NCBI GenBank assembly: GCA_000402775.1
Contig: AQSC01000060.1
Coordinates: 34,503 to 98,502 of the forward strand
DNA length: 64,000 nucleotides
DNA from: Euryarchaeota archaeon SCGC AAA252-I15
Lineage (GTDB): Archaea > Altiarchaeota > Altiarchaeia > IMC4 > SCGC-AAA252-I15
Reading direction: 5' to 3'
A program made the translations under genes and the position numbers. The notes beneath the pieces were generated by a model. The model was given only the letters and a program-made list of their open reading frames with translations, did not search any database and was not told the DNA's origin. This document shows, in pieces, positions 50,868 to 60,113 of the stretch (positions are counted from its first letter, which is position 1; every line of letters begins with the position of its first letter).

Positions 50868-53800
50868 TTACATCCAGAGTATTAGCTTTGCTTTTATTGG
50901 CCCCCACAGACTTTGAACTCCCCCAGTCCTCCCAAATTCGAACTCTATCATAGATTGATCGAAAACCACGTCGACCCTACCGTCTGAGTCGACGTCAAGT
51001 TGCTTGAGAAGCCTTACCACAGAATCAGAGTAAGAGTCTTCTGGTGGATAAACTCCTGTGGAATTGATACTTGTATAATAACACAACTCAGTACCATTAT
51101 AGGATGTGGGGATTGGTGCATGCATTGTTGAACCGTCTTCAAAGTCGATTGTCCAATTGCATCCCTCGCTTTTTGAGAAAACATCCCCGTATCCCACAAG
51201 ACGGGAGAGTTTTATTTTGTATATTACGCAGTCATCTGCACTGCAACCCGTGTGATTGGAAATGTTTAATCCCGTTTCCACTAAAACGGTGTTATTGATG
51301 CTTGAGGGGAGCATGTCGGCAGGGATGTTTACAATAAATGGGTCGCCGAGTATCTGATAGTTTGAGCCAAAGTGAGAATCTCTTAGAGTGTATGCGTCTT
51401 CGAAACCAGAGCCGGAATCAACTCCCACGTAGTCGGTCCAGTATTCTGATGAGAAAGAGGTTACTTTCGCATCCACGACATAAGTGCCTGAGGGCGTATA
51501 AAGGATTCCCGAACAGTCTACTGTGTCGTTGAATCGTTCAGTATTCATAGACAGGGTAATCTCACAGTAGCCCGTAGTGTTTACGGGGGTGTAATCGAAT
51601 TTTATATAGGAGTCAGGATACAGAATCGATTCGTAGGTCATTGATATATTTATCGCCTGTGCCTGATAGACGGCCTCAATAATTTGGCTTGCTATTTCAT
51701 CGTATATGTCTTCGAGTTCCTCTGGATTGTCTGAGACGTAATACGAGCCGTTTCCGCAAGTTGCGATACGCTGGAGTGTGTCCAAGCCCGCGTCACTTCC
51801 AAAGCCTACAGCGTGCACGGTTATGTTGTAGTCTTGGTGGGCTGTGCACGCAGACTGTATGGCGTCGTCTTTGGCAGTAATCTGACTGTCGCCGTCCAAG
51901 TCAGATTCTGCGTTACCGCATCGTACGTTGGCTTCCCCGTCCGTCATGGCAACAATAAACTTGAGTCTGGAGGCATTAGTCGCCTGAAATAGGGTTACCG
52001 CATCGTTTATCGCACAGCATATACACGTCTCCCCGCCGGCAAAATATGAGTTGATTTCCGATGAAAGAGAACCTGAATCATTTGACAATGCATGGGTGCT
52101 GTATGAATCATCCCCGTAGGATACAAGCCCTATCATGTTACCGCTTATGTTAAGGATTCTCTCCGTGAACTCATCATCTACCTGTTTAGCTAGTCCAACC
52201 CCTGTGAGATCGCATGCGAAACACTGTTTTGGGCAGTACAGGTGTTCTATCATCGGTAGACCGCCTAGGTCGTAGATTGTGTGCTGGTGGACATAAGCCG
52301 GGTCACAGGCGTGGTGGGTGTCAAACCAACACGACGACCTGTCTAAGCTTGCGCAGCGGAACAGGCTGCACTGTCCTGGAGGGGCAGGTTCGGTCGGGTC
52401 GGCTGCTGTTCCGTTAACACCCCAGTAGGCGTAGACGTTTTCCCCGCAGGAGAGGGCGCACCACTCGTTAACTTCGTCTAACTCAAAGCAGTAAGTACAC
52501 CCCAGGTTCGTACAGTCATAGCAGTAGGAGCCTCCAAAAGGGTTCCCAGCCGTATGATTTCCCTCACCCCCATACCACTGGCACGTGTAGCAGGGGAGCG
52601 TGCAAACTGAGCCAGGATTCTGGCCGCAGCCGAAACTACGCCAACACCCGTATACACAATTACAGCATTCAGGGTAACCCCCCGAGCAGTCGTTATAATG
52701 ACATAGCAAACCGTCGTTTCTCACGCACTCGCTCGTGCACACCTGCGCGGCAATCGCCGTGTCGTTCATGGCTGGATTGTCTCGGTCGTAGATCATATGC
52801 CAGCTACCTTCCATGCATCTGTCCTGCCACATACTGAAGGATAAGTCAGTAGTCAAAACGACATCAGCGTTACCTCCCTCAAATCCAATCGAAAGGTTTT
52901 GCGATCCAAGCCGTATTGGCGTAGTTGTCTGGCTTAACTCAGAGTAGGATAAAGAAGACAAGTTTTCGTCGTATAGGCTTGCGGAAAACTCACCCCCATT
53001 AAGCGTGTGATTAAAGACAACAGTGTCTCCGACAGTCAAGTAAGTCGTGTAATTACTCTTAAGGTGAAGGTAAACAGACAGATTACTCAGCTGGCCCGGG
53101 ACATAAAATGATGAATAATAGTTTACGAGACCGTAGATTCCGGGAAAAAAGTAGCTACCTGTACCAGTGTCTTGCACAGTCTCCATGGAAGAAGTGTTGT
53201 AGGTGACTTTCACGAATCCACCGCCGATGTATTGGGTGCTCAAGTCCGATCCCGTAAACTTAAACTCAAGGACGTTGTCGCCGGAAGTAAATTGGTTTTC
53301 TGGGTTGGCTATGTGTGATTTTATGTTAGCTGACATACCATTGGAGGAGGGTGTATAAACTCCGGTCGAGTTATCGTTTACAAAAAGCTCGAATTCAGAG
53401 CCGGCATTCAATTCGAGGTAAGCTTGGATTATGGAGTCGATGTCATCGGGGAGTGTTATTTTTTTAGTGAGATTACCTTCACCTACGAACCCACCAAAAA
53501 ACGCGTAAACCGAATTTGTCTTGGATTTAATGTTGGTTAGAAAAGCCCTGGAAACATCCCCTCTCGTGGGAAGACCCAACCCATAACCTACAAGAAGCCG
53601 GATTGAATTAGTCTTCGCAATAGACTTGGATTCCTCAGACCTCGAAATATTTTCAGCTAAAACATCATTCTCGATATAGAACCGGTATCCCACATTAGGA
53701 GGTACGAGCTGTTCGAGGTAAAACTTGCTCAGATTAGCAGCATAAGTCCAATTCGCAGAGGAATTATCACCATCTGCAGAAGCCCAGGCAGCTCCAATCT

Positions 53801-53993
53801 CGTCTAAAATCTCTTTCTTGTTTAATACATCAAGACTATCCTCAGAGACATAGTGGAGTCTTTTAAAAGAGGATATAGAAGTGTCAGATGGTTTGTAGTG
53901 TATGGCACCCCACAGCCCTGCGAAAAGCATGACTGTAATGGTGAATGCGAAAAGCGAGTCCAATATGACAGTGTAACCCTTGTTGTTTATCAC
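50868..53993 (-). CDS. Large surface protein: pilin-like signal, VWA domain with a cysteine-rich insertion
   Basis: From the GTG at 53993 the protein has 1041 residues. It begins NNKG-YTVILDSLFAF, a class III signal with likely cleavage after Gly6. Residues 30-370 are beta-rich with many N-x-S/T sequons. The VWA domain begins at 378 with MIDAS residues DLSFS (383-387), continues at 596 with the first helix, GLVSYG, the MIDAS threonine near 656 and AMTDGEAN (Asp684). Between 393 and 595 lies an insertion with about 26 cysteines. An EF-hand-like loop DLDGDSQITAKD is at 698-709. The start overlaps the upstream pilin-like gene (GTGA). Adhesion or appendage function is inferred. Confidence 0.75.
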   Translation of the reverse strand: MINNKGYTVILDSLFAFTITVMLFAGLWGAIHYKPSDTSISSFKRLHYVSEDSLDVLNKKEILDEIGAAWASADGDNSSANWTYAANLSKFYLEQLVPPNVGYRFYIENDVLAENISRSEESKSIAKTNSIRLLVGYGLGLPTRGDVSRAFLTNIKSKTNSVYAFFGGFVGEGNLTKKITLPDDIDSIIQAYLELNAGSEFELFVNDNSTGVYTPSSNGMSANIKSHIANPENQFTSGDNVLEFKFTGSDLSTQYIGGGFVKVTYNTSSMETVQDTGTGSYFFPGIYGLVNYYSSFYVPGQLSNLSVYLHLKSNYTTYLTVGDTVVFNHTLNGGEFSASLYDENLSSLSYSELSQTTTPIRLGSQNLSIGFEGGNADVVLTTDLSFSMWQDRCMEGSWHMIYDRDNPAMNDTAIAAQVCTSECVRNDGLLCHYNDCSGGYPECCNCVYGCWRSFGCGQNPGSVCTLPCYTCQWYGGEGNHTAGNPFGGSYCYDCTNLGCTYCFELDEVNEWCALSCGENVYAYWGVNGTAADPTEPAPPGQCSLFRCASLDRSSCWFDTHHACDPAYVHQHTIYDLGGLPMIEHLYCPKQCFACDLTGVGLAKQVDDEFTERILNISGNMIGLVSYGDDSYSTHALSNDSGSLSSEINSYFAGGETCICCAINDAVTLFQATNASRLKFIVAMTDGEANVRCGNAESDLDGDSQITAKDDAIQSACTAHQDYNITVHAVGFGSDAGLDTLQRIATCGNGSYYVSDNPEELEDIYDEIASQIIEAVYQAQAINISMTYESILYPDSYIKFDYTPVNTTGYCEITLSMNTERFNDTVDCSGILYTPSGTYVVDAKVTSFSSEYWTDYVGVDSGSGFEDAYTLRDSHFGSNYQILGDPFIVNIPADMLPSSINNTVLVETGLNISNHTGCSADDCVIYKIKLSRLVGYGDVFSKSEGCNWTIDFEDGSTMHAPIPTSYNGTELCYYTSINSTGVYPPEDSYSDSVVRLLKQLDVDSDGRVDVVFDQSMIEFEFGRTGGVQSLWGPIKAKLILWM

Positions 53994-54556
53994 ATGAACT
54001 CCTCCGCTGAAGTATACCAGACTGTGAGAGCCGTTTTGACGATTTCCCCATCGAGGAGGGCGTTCCGTGTGACTGATAGTAGTCGGGTCTGATTTTGGGG
54101 TGCCTTGCCTGTTGCAGGAAATACTCCGCCAATCGTAAGGTTTGAACCGTTTAAGTTGGTTATTAGGTAGTAAAAGTCGTAGCCCCCAAGTCCGAGTAGA
54201 TAACGGTTGCACATGTAATTTGACAGTGAAATGTCGTTGCAGAGGCCATCATACTGTGAGTTATCGAAGAGTGTCACAAAGCCCACAATCTTTTCACTGG
54301 ATAGAATCCGGGATTCATTCACAAGACCCACAGATTCTATGTTACTAGTATTCCAGTTGCCTGGGATTCCTGAAGTTTTTACTAATTGTTCCGCAGCATC
54401 AACCGACCTTTCCTCCATAATCCGGTAGGATTCAGCTTCAGTCAGATCCCGCGTCGTATTATACCACAAGAGAACGCACAAAATCAAAACTACCATAAAG
54501 ATGAAGTAGGCTAGGAGAAACTCCCCCGAAAAAACCTGCGCCCTACGATTTATCAT
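53990..54556 (-). CDS. Pilin-like secreted protein 2
   Basis: The 188-residue protein begins MINRRAQVFSGEFLLAYFIF, a class III signal with probable cleavage after Ala6, followed by a hydrophobic helix (12-32) as in archaeal pilins. The rest is a globular domain with several N-glycosylation sequons (for example NTS, NES, NGS, NLT) and two cysteines. A longer frame starts upstream, but the ATG at 54556 overlaps the previous stop (ATGA) and gives a proper signal. It is the middle gene of a coupled three-gene operon. Confidence 0.75.
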   Translation of the reverse strand: MINRRAQVFSGEFLLAYFIFMVVLILCVLLWYNTTRDLTEAESYRIMEERSVDAAEQLVKTSGIPGNWNTSNIESVGLVNESRILSSEKIVGFVTLFDNSQYDGLCNDISLSNYMCNRYLLGLGGYDFYYLITNLNGSNLTIGGVFPATGKAPQNQTRLLSVTRNALLDGEIVKTALTVWYTSAEEFM

Positions 54557-55281
54557 GCACCAATCACCCACGAAACATTAAGAAAATTATCCGACTCGAT
54601 GCCCTCATCAAGCTGCTCTATCGGATCGATCTCAAAGGGGAGAATGTGTGTTCCTACCGAAGGAACCGTAACATTGAAGAATACTGTCGTTTCAGCCTCA
54701 GCCTCAAGAGAAGGAACCACATCATCCAAAGAACCATTCAACCGCACTATAAAAGCTGAAGCGCGAACATGAGACTTGTCCCGCACTCTGACAGAAATCG
54801 TTGTGTTCGTCCCAGAAACATTCGAAGAGGAGCTAAAGCTTTCTCGCACGAAAAAAAGGTTGGGTTTGTGACAGGTTACGATAACAGCATCCCCAGTATT
54901 CTCAATCCTATTTTGCAGGGTCTCCCCCTTATCCAGGCAATAAATCGTAACATTAGCTGCTAGAACCTGAGTCACCCACTCTGAACCGTCAAAGTGAATC
55001 GAAAGAAAATTCTTGGAGGAAGAAACATTATAATCGACGGAACCGAAAAGATAATATGGAACCGAAACATACCTATAGTATCCGTAAGACTGTTGGCTGA
55101 TGGTATTTATGTTGAATGCGATTGAATCAAGAACTGATTGCGCATCCATTGAAAGCTTGAGATTGTTTGCCAGAATATTCTTTTCGAGGGCGAGGATTAC
55201 AACGATTATGAAAATGAGAAGTATGAACCCGACTGTGATAATCAACTCTAAGCTAACCTGTCCCCTGGAAAAAAATCGCAT
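54553..55281 (-). CDS. Pilin-like secreted protein 1
   Basis: The 242-residue protein begins MRFFSRG-QVSLELIITVGF, an almost ideal archaeal class III signal: cleavage after Gly7, glutamine at +1 and glutamate at +5 of the mature chain, then a long hydrophobic helix. The mature part has beta-rich segments, N-x-S/T sequons and a late CARDB-like stretch (SVRVRDKSHVRASAFIVRL). It starts the operon and is divergent from the beta-propeller gene across a 44-base AT-rich gap. It is likely processed by a prepilin peptidase not seen here. Confidence 0.82.
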   Translation of the reverse strand: MRFFSRGQVSLELIITVGFILLIFIIVVILALEKNILANNLKLSMDAQSVLDSIAFNINTISQQSYGYYRYVSVPYYLFGSVDYNVSSSKNFLSIHFDGSEWVTQVLAANVTIYCLDKGETLQNRIENTGDAVIVTCHKPNLFFVRESFSSSSNVSGTNTTISVRVRDKSHVRASAFIVRLNGSLDDVVPSLEAEAETTVFFNVTVPSVGTHILPFEIDPIEQLDEGIESDNFLNVSWVIGA

Positions 55282-55294
55282 CGTATTAAAGAGA

Positions 55295-55304
55295 TTATTT
55301 AATT
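55295..55304. promoter_or_regulatory. AT-rich box shared by the divergent surface-protein operons
   Basis: TTATTTAATT lies 27 bases before the ATG at 55326 on the plus strand and about 19 bases before the ATG at 55281 on the minus strand. The nearly symmetric box may serve both directions. Confidence 0.4.
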
Positions 55305-55325
55305 TGCTTGATTAAATTAGTATTA

Positions 55326-58079
55326 ATGGGAAAAAACACGCTTCTACCCGTAATATTAATCCTATGCCTTACAGGATATTGTTCGGCTGATGGGGAAGAT
55401 TGGCCCACATTCAAGCAGAATACTGGAAGAACCGGGTTTCAGCAAGGATATTCAAATTACTCACTGGAAGATATCACCCTCATTTGGAATTATACTGTAG
55501 GATCTGCCGTGGAATCATCTCCCGTAGTATCCGATTTTGACGGCGACGGGAGATTAAATGTCGTGTTTGGATCAGACGACGGCAACCTTTACTGCTTAGA
55601 CTATCAGGGAAAAGAAATCTGGAATTACTCTGTAGGTGCGAGGATCAGGTCCACCCCAACACTTGCAGACCTAAACTTGGACGATAAGATAGAGGTTTTG
55701 TTTGGTGCTGACGACGGAGTACTCTACGTACTTGACGGCAATGGAAAACTCCTTTGGAGTTTTACGACAAATAAGTCAATACTGTCCTCACCTCTTGCAG
55801 CGAATTTCGACGACAGCAAAGATCTTGAAATCATAGTCACTTCAATGGACGGATTCGTTTACGCTCTAAATAGTAGGGGGGAATCCAAGTGGAGTTATGA
55901 GACAAGCGATTCCATAAGAACTAGTCCCGCAGTGGGGGATCCAAACGATGACGATAATTTTGATGTTATTTTCGGCTCCTCCAACAACGTCTTGTATGTT
56001 CTATCATATCCACCATACAGGATCTGGCAGTATCAGACGAACGGAAACATTTATGCGACTCCCGCAGTCGTCGATTATGACAGAGACTACAAGGAAGAAA
56101 TCATTCTAGCATCCTCCGACTCGGTAATCAAGCCAATTTACTGGGGGACTGCAATAAGCAGTGCCGGAAAGAGAAAAGTATGCAGGATTGTTGATTGGAG
56201 GGAAGTCTGCGAGTTCGTAACCCCCGCCTACTCTAAATTGTATGAAGAATGGAATTACACTACCTCGGGAAGCATTTATTCATCCCCTTCTGTAGCTGAC
56301 TTCACAGGTAATTCCAAACAGGATATCGTTTTTGGAACCGACAAACACACCCTCCACATTATAAACACTGAGGGACAGCGGATTGGAGGATACACTACAA
56401 ACAAGGCCATTAAGTCCACTCCAGCAATAGCGGACTTGGACGGGGACGGTATACCAGAGATCATCTTCGGCTCTGACGAAGGCATGGTTTACGTCATCGA
56501 CTACCCGTACATTGCAAGCTTATCCACTATAGTCGCAAATCTTTCTTTTGAGGAACTCTACCTGGGGCTTTCGAAACTTGGGGGAAAAGCAGAAGAGATG
56601 GCACTTGAAGTTGGAATAAACGAGACAGTTGAAACTGTTAGCGAACAAGAATGGAATATTCTGAAAACCCTGGATAATAAGACTTTTAAGAAGGGTTCAA
56701 TCAAGTACTTGGAGATGAATCGTAAAGTCGAAATTTCAGTTGGAGAGTCGAAAATAACCGTAGACGCAAGGAAGAACGGAAACAACATCGTATTATTCAA
56801 TTACCCCAATAAAAAAAGGTTCAGCTTTAAGACTGAAGGAACGGTTAGATCATCTCCCGCCATCGCAGACGTAAACAGTGACGGACACCTTGAATTCTTC
56901 GTGGGTTCGAGTGAGGGAGTACTCTGGGCTTTCGGAAGCCTGAAGGAATTTACGAGATCAGAGGCCGGAGACCTTCTTGATGAAGCTGAATACTTGTATA
57001 GCTTAGACGACTATAACGCAACCTACGAAACCACCATTAAAGCCCAAAACCTGTACGAGTCAATAGGCGACTCCCAAGGCATGTCGAGGGCACAGTCCAT
57101 TCTCCTTCGGCTTGAAGCCGATGAAATTCTTGCCAAAGCATTAGACTTATACAACAAAAGCCTTATTGCAAACGCCTCAGACTACCTGGATCAAGCAGCA
57201 ATGATCTATGCCAACATCAACTACACAAGATCCGGTGAAAACACAAGCAGGCTATCCGACCTCCTTGAAGCTGAATTATATTACAGGGAGGCGAAGATGC
57301 TCTATAATACTGGAGACCTTGAAAACGCCTCAAGATACGTTTTGAAGGCTCACGAGATTTTCACGGCATACAACGATACGCGAGGGAAAAACAAGTCTAC
57401 TATCCTCCTTGAACTCTCGGTAGAGCAAAAGGATGCTGACGCATACTATGTTTTAGCCTTAAACTTGTTTTTCGAGGAAGGCTACAGCGAGAACGTGACT
57501 GAATACTTGAACATCGCGAAACTAGTATACGAGGACGTTAACGCCTCAGGGGGTGTGGTTTTAGTTGAGAAGATGCTTTCAAGGGTGATCGCAACCAAAC
57601 TCACAGACAATGCATACGAGATGTATGAGCAAGGCAATATTGAAGGCGCCTTTGAAGCTTCCCTAAATGCAAGCAAGATTTTTTCAAGCATAAATTATGC
57701 GCCAGGACTCTACAGGGCAGAGTCTATGGCAAACAAGACCGGCCAGTTCATAAAGGCAAGCCAGTTATTCGAGCAATCAGTAAGCCTTTATTCAAACAAG
57801 CAATACGCTCAAGCCATCGACATCGCAGAGAAATCGAGGGAAATCTATGATAAATTCAACGACACCGCATCCCGAGAGGAAGTGGATAAATTCATCGAAA
57901 AGATGAGGGAACAATACTTCGAGAAAGTGAAAAAACCAAAATACTTGATCATATTATTGAACATAATGGTGGGCGCAATCGCGGGAATAATGCTTATATA
58001 CTCGATTGAAAAGCTTCTGAAAAACAAACGCGGGAAAATCGAGGAAAAAGAGACTGCGACACCTCCATGGAGGTATTAG
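55326..58079 (+). CDS. Membrane-anchored PQQ/FG-GAP beta-propeller and TPR protein
   Basis: The 917-residue protein has an N-terminal signal peptide (about 1-22, hydrophobic LLPVILILCLTGYCSA) and DWPTFKQNTGRTGF, the usual opening of PQQ-like propellers. Repeats of about 40 residues with Asp-rich calcium loops (DFDGDGRLNVVFGSDDGNLY and alike) run to about 400, with one more near 520. An inserted domain lies at about 405-515. Residues 545-870 form TPR-like helices with many sequons. A membrane helix (about 876-895) and a basic cytoplasmic tail end the protein. It is divergent from the pilin-like operon and may belong to the same surface system. Confidence 0.8.
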   Translation: MGKNTLLPVILILCLTGYCSADGEDWPTFKQNTGRTGFQQGYSNYSLEDITLIWNYTVGSAVESSPVVSDFDGDGRLNVVFGSDDGNLYCLDYQGKEIWNYSVGARIRSTPTLADLNLDDKIEVLFGADDGVLYVLDGNGKLLWSFTTNKSILSSPLAANFDDSKDLEIIVTSMDGFVYALNSRGESKWSYETSDSIRTSPAVGDPNDDDNFDVIFGSSNNVLYVLSYPPYRIWQYQTNGNIYATPAVVDYDRDYKEEIILASSDSVIKPIYWGTAISSAGKRKVCRIVDWREVCEFVTPAYSKLYEEWNYTTSGSIYSSPSVADFTGNSKQDIVFGTDKHTLHIINTEGQRIGGYTTNKAIKSTPAIADLDGDGIPEIIFGSDEGMVYVIDYPYIASLSTIVANLSFEELYLGLSKLGGKAEEMALEVGINETVETVSEQEWNILKTLDNKTFKKGSIKYLEMNRKVEISVGESKITVDARKNGNNIVLFNYPNKKRFSFKTEGTVRSSPAIADVNSDGHLEFFVGSSEGVLWAFGSLKEFTRSEAGDLLDEAEYLYSLDDYNATYETTIKAQNLYESIGDSQGMSRAQSILLRLEADEILAKALDLYNKSLIANASDYLDQAAMIYANINYTRSGENTSRLSDLLEAELYYREAKMLYNTGDLENASRYVLKAHEIFTAYNDTRGKNKSTILLELSVEQKDADAYYVLALNLFFEEGYSENVTEYLNIAKLVYEDVNASGGVVLVEKMLSRVIATKLTDNAYEMYEQGNIEGAFEASLNASKIFSSINYAPGLYRAESMANKTGQFIKASQLFEQSVSLYSNKQYAQAIDIAEKSREIYDKFNDTASREEVDKFIEKMREQYFEKVKKPKYLIILLNIMVGAIAGIMLIYSIEKLLKNKRGKIEEKETATPPWRY

Positions 58080-59068
58080 TTTAAACTTGCCTTGCCTGAG
58101 AGATCACCGATCTTTCTCGCACCCGATAAAAACATGCTTATCTTCAATTCCTCAACAATTCTTTCAAGATAACATTCAACCCCTTTTGTTCTGCCTTCCT
58201 CCCAAGCCTTCAGCACAGGCAGTGCAATACCAACACAAGAGGCCCCTAAGGCAATCGCCTTGGCAGCGTCAAGACCAGAGCGTACTCCGCCCGAAGCTAT
58301 CACTGGTTTTTCAAGACCTGATAGTTCGATCACGGATTCAACGGTTGGAATCCCCCAGGTCGAAAAGACTCTCCCAGTATCTTGTCTTCCAGACCGTATT
58401 CCCTCTACTAAAGCCCAGTTAGTACCACCCAAACCGCCAACATCATATGCCGAAACCTTAAGCTTTCTAGCAGTTTCACGGGAAATCCCGCACCCAACCT
58501 CTTTTAGAATCACAGGAGACTTGATCTTTTTGGCCACCCCATTTATTTTCCCGACAAGACCCTTAAAATTCCTGTTTCCCTCGGCTTGAATAAGCTCTTG
58601 AAGCGGATTAACGTGCAATGCAATGGCGTCTGCAGAAATCATTTCTACTGCCCTCTCACACTCGGCAACCCCCAAGCCGTAGTTTAACTGGACTGCCCCA
58701 AGATTTGCGATGAGAAAAATATCGGGTGCTACATCACGGACTTTATAAGTCTGCTCTAAAGCAGCGTCTTCTATTGCAGCCCTCTGGCTTCCCACCGAGA
58801 ATCCGACGTTAAGCTTCTGGGCGACTCTCGCAATATCCTGGTTAATCTCTTTTGACTCATCAGCCCCGCCAGTCAAGGCCTCAATGATTATTGGGGAGTC
58901 AAGAGTCTTTCCGAGGAATTCGCATGACGTGTCGATTTCATCGAAGTCTAGTTCAGGGAGAGCGTCGTGAGCAAGCCTTACTTTTTCAAATCCGGGGGAA
59001 CCCGCTTCAACTTCCTCGGTCAGACAGATTCTTATGTGTTCGAGTTTACGGTGGTTTATTTTTCTCAT
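58076..59068 (-). CDS. fni: Type 2 isopentenyl-diphosphate isomerase (FMN-dependent)
   Basis: The 330-residue TIM-barrel flavoenzyme interconverts IPP and DMAPP. It shows KLEHI at the N terminus, EALTGGADE (usually MTGG), VGSQRAA, ANLGAVQL, HVNPLQE, LKEVGCGIS, DVGGLGGTNWALVE and ASGGVRSGLDAAKAIALGA. Archaea use this type rather than the unrelated type 1 enzyme. It follows the GGPP synthase gene by one base on the same strand and is convergent with the propeller gene (four-base overlap). Confidence 0.93.
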   Translation of the reverse strand: MRKINHRKLEHIRICLTEEVEAGSPGFEKVRLAHDALPELDFDEIDTSCEFLGKTLDSPIIIEALTGGADESKEINQDIARVAQKLNVGFSVGSQRAAIEDAALEQTYKVRDVAPDIFLIANLGAVQLNYGLGVAECERAVEMISADAIALHVNPLQELIQAEGNRNFKGLVGKINGVAKKIKSPVILKEVGCGISRETARKLKVSAYDVGGLGGTNWALVEGIRSGRQDTGRVFSTWGIPTVESVIELSGLEKPVIASGGVRSGLDAAKAIALGASCVGIALPVLKAWEEGRTKGVECYLERIVEELKISMFLSGARKIGDLSGKASLN

Positions 59069-59069
59069 T

Positions 59070-60056
59070 TTAATGCGTCCTCTCGATTATGTAGTCGGCA
59101 AGGCCGAGGAGTATCTCCTTAGGCTCGCCATCGGAAATCACCTCTAAAGACTTTTTCGCCGAAACAATTAATTCTGAAAGCTTGTTTTCAGCGTACTTGA
59201 TGGAGCCCACCTCATTCAAGACGGCTATGAATTCACTTATTTTCTCTTCGTCACAGTCTTTTCCAAGCGCATTAAAAATTGATTTTTTCTGCTTTTCGCT
59301 TCCGTGAGCTAGTGCGTGAACTATAATCAAGCTTTTCTTTCCCTGGCAGATGTCGGATCCAACTGGTTTCCCGAGCTTTTGTTCGTCCCCGGTCAGATCG
59401 AGCAGGTCGTCTTTAATCTGGAATGCCACGCCGATGTCCCGGCCATAATTCGATAACAATCTTACCTGATCGTCAGTCCCTCCCCCGAGGATTGCTCCGA
59501 TTTTCACCGACCCCTCGATTAAGGCCCCGGTTTTCTTCGAAATCATGACTAAGTAATCTTGCTCAGAGACTTCTTTTTGTTTTTCGAAGAACATGTCCAT
59601 CATCTGGCCTTCATGCACTTCGGCGTTGGCGTGGTTTAAGGTTTCGAGGGCGTCGAGCACTTTACTGTCGTCGATTCCTTCATTGCGCACGTCCACGAGC
59701 GATTCAAAAGCCTTCGCATATACTGCGTCTCCCACGACTATCCCCATCTCTATCCCCCAGAGCGCGTGCACTGTGGGTTTTCCCCGGCGCATGTCGTCGT
59801 CGTCCATGATGTCGTCGTGCACGAGCGTGAAAGTGTGAAGTAATTCCACAGAAGCTGCGGCGGCAAGTATTTTTTCGGAGTCGCCGCCGACGGCTTCGCA
59901 TGCAGTCAGAACCAGTGCCGGGCGAATCCGCTTTCCACCAGATGCCGCAGTATGCGCAAGCATCTTCTTTAAGGTGGCATTTTCAGAATCCAAATACTTT
60001 CGAATAACAGGCTCGACCAGAGCCCCCTTCTCCTTTAAGGCACTTCGCGCGTCCAT
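59070..60056 (-). CDS. Geranylgeranyl (short-chain) diphosphate synthase
   Basis: From the ATG at 60056 the protein has 328 residues. It has GGKRIRPAL, the first aspartate-rich motif LVHDDIMDDDDMRRG and the second FQIKDDLLD. A phenylalanine five residues before the first motif fits archaeal type I GGPP synthases. A TTG at 60083 is in frame but lies too close to the TATA-like box at 60085-60096. The product would feed ether-lipid synthesis; farnesyl diphosphate may be a by-product. It is cotranscribed with fni. Confidence 0.92.
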   Translation of the reverse strand: MDARSALKEKGALVEPVIRKYLDSENATLKKMLAHTAASGGKRIRPALVLTACEAVGGDSEKILAAAASVELLHTFTLVHDDIMDDDDMRRGKPTVHALWGIEMGIVVGDAVYAKAFESLVDVRNEGIDDSKVLDALETLNHANAEVHEGQMMDMFFEKQKEVSEQDYLVMISKKTGALIEGSVKIGAILGGGTDDQVRLLSNYGRDIGVAFQIKDDLLDLTGDEQKLGKPVGSDICQGKKSLIIVHALAHGSEKQKKSIFNALGKDCDEEKISEFIAVLNEVGSIKYAENKLSELIVSAKKSLEVISDGEPKEILLGLADYIIERTH

Positions 60057-60084
60057 GAATCCCCTTAAAGTATTCGGATACAAG

Positions 60085-60096
60085 TTAAATAAAAAC
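60085..60096 (-). promoter_or_regulatory. TATA-like box A of the GGPP synthase gene
   Basis: On the minus strand TTTTTATTTAAC is centred about 34 bases before the ATG at 60056, giving a leader of roughly eight bases. Confidence 0.45.
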
Positions 60097-60113
60097 AGGG
60101 TATGTTGAGCGGC

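Noticed and set aside
50868..54212. 1114-residue reading of the VWA gene
   Set aside because: The extra 73 residues lie inside the overlapping pilin-like gene in another frame, and the GTG at 53993 gives a proper class III signal.
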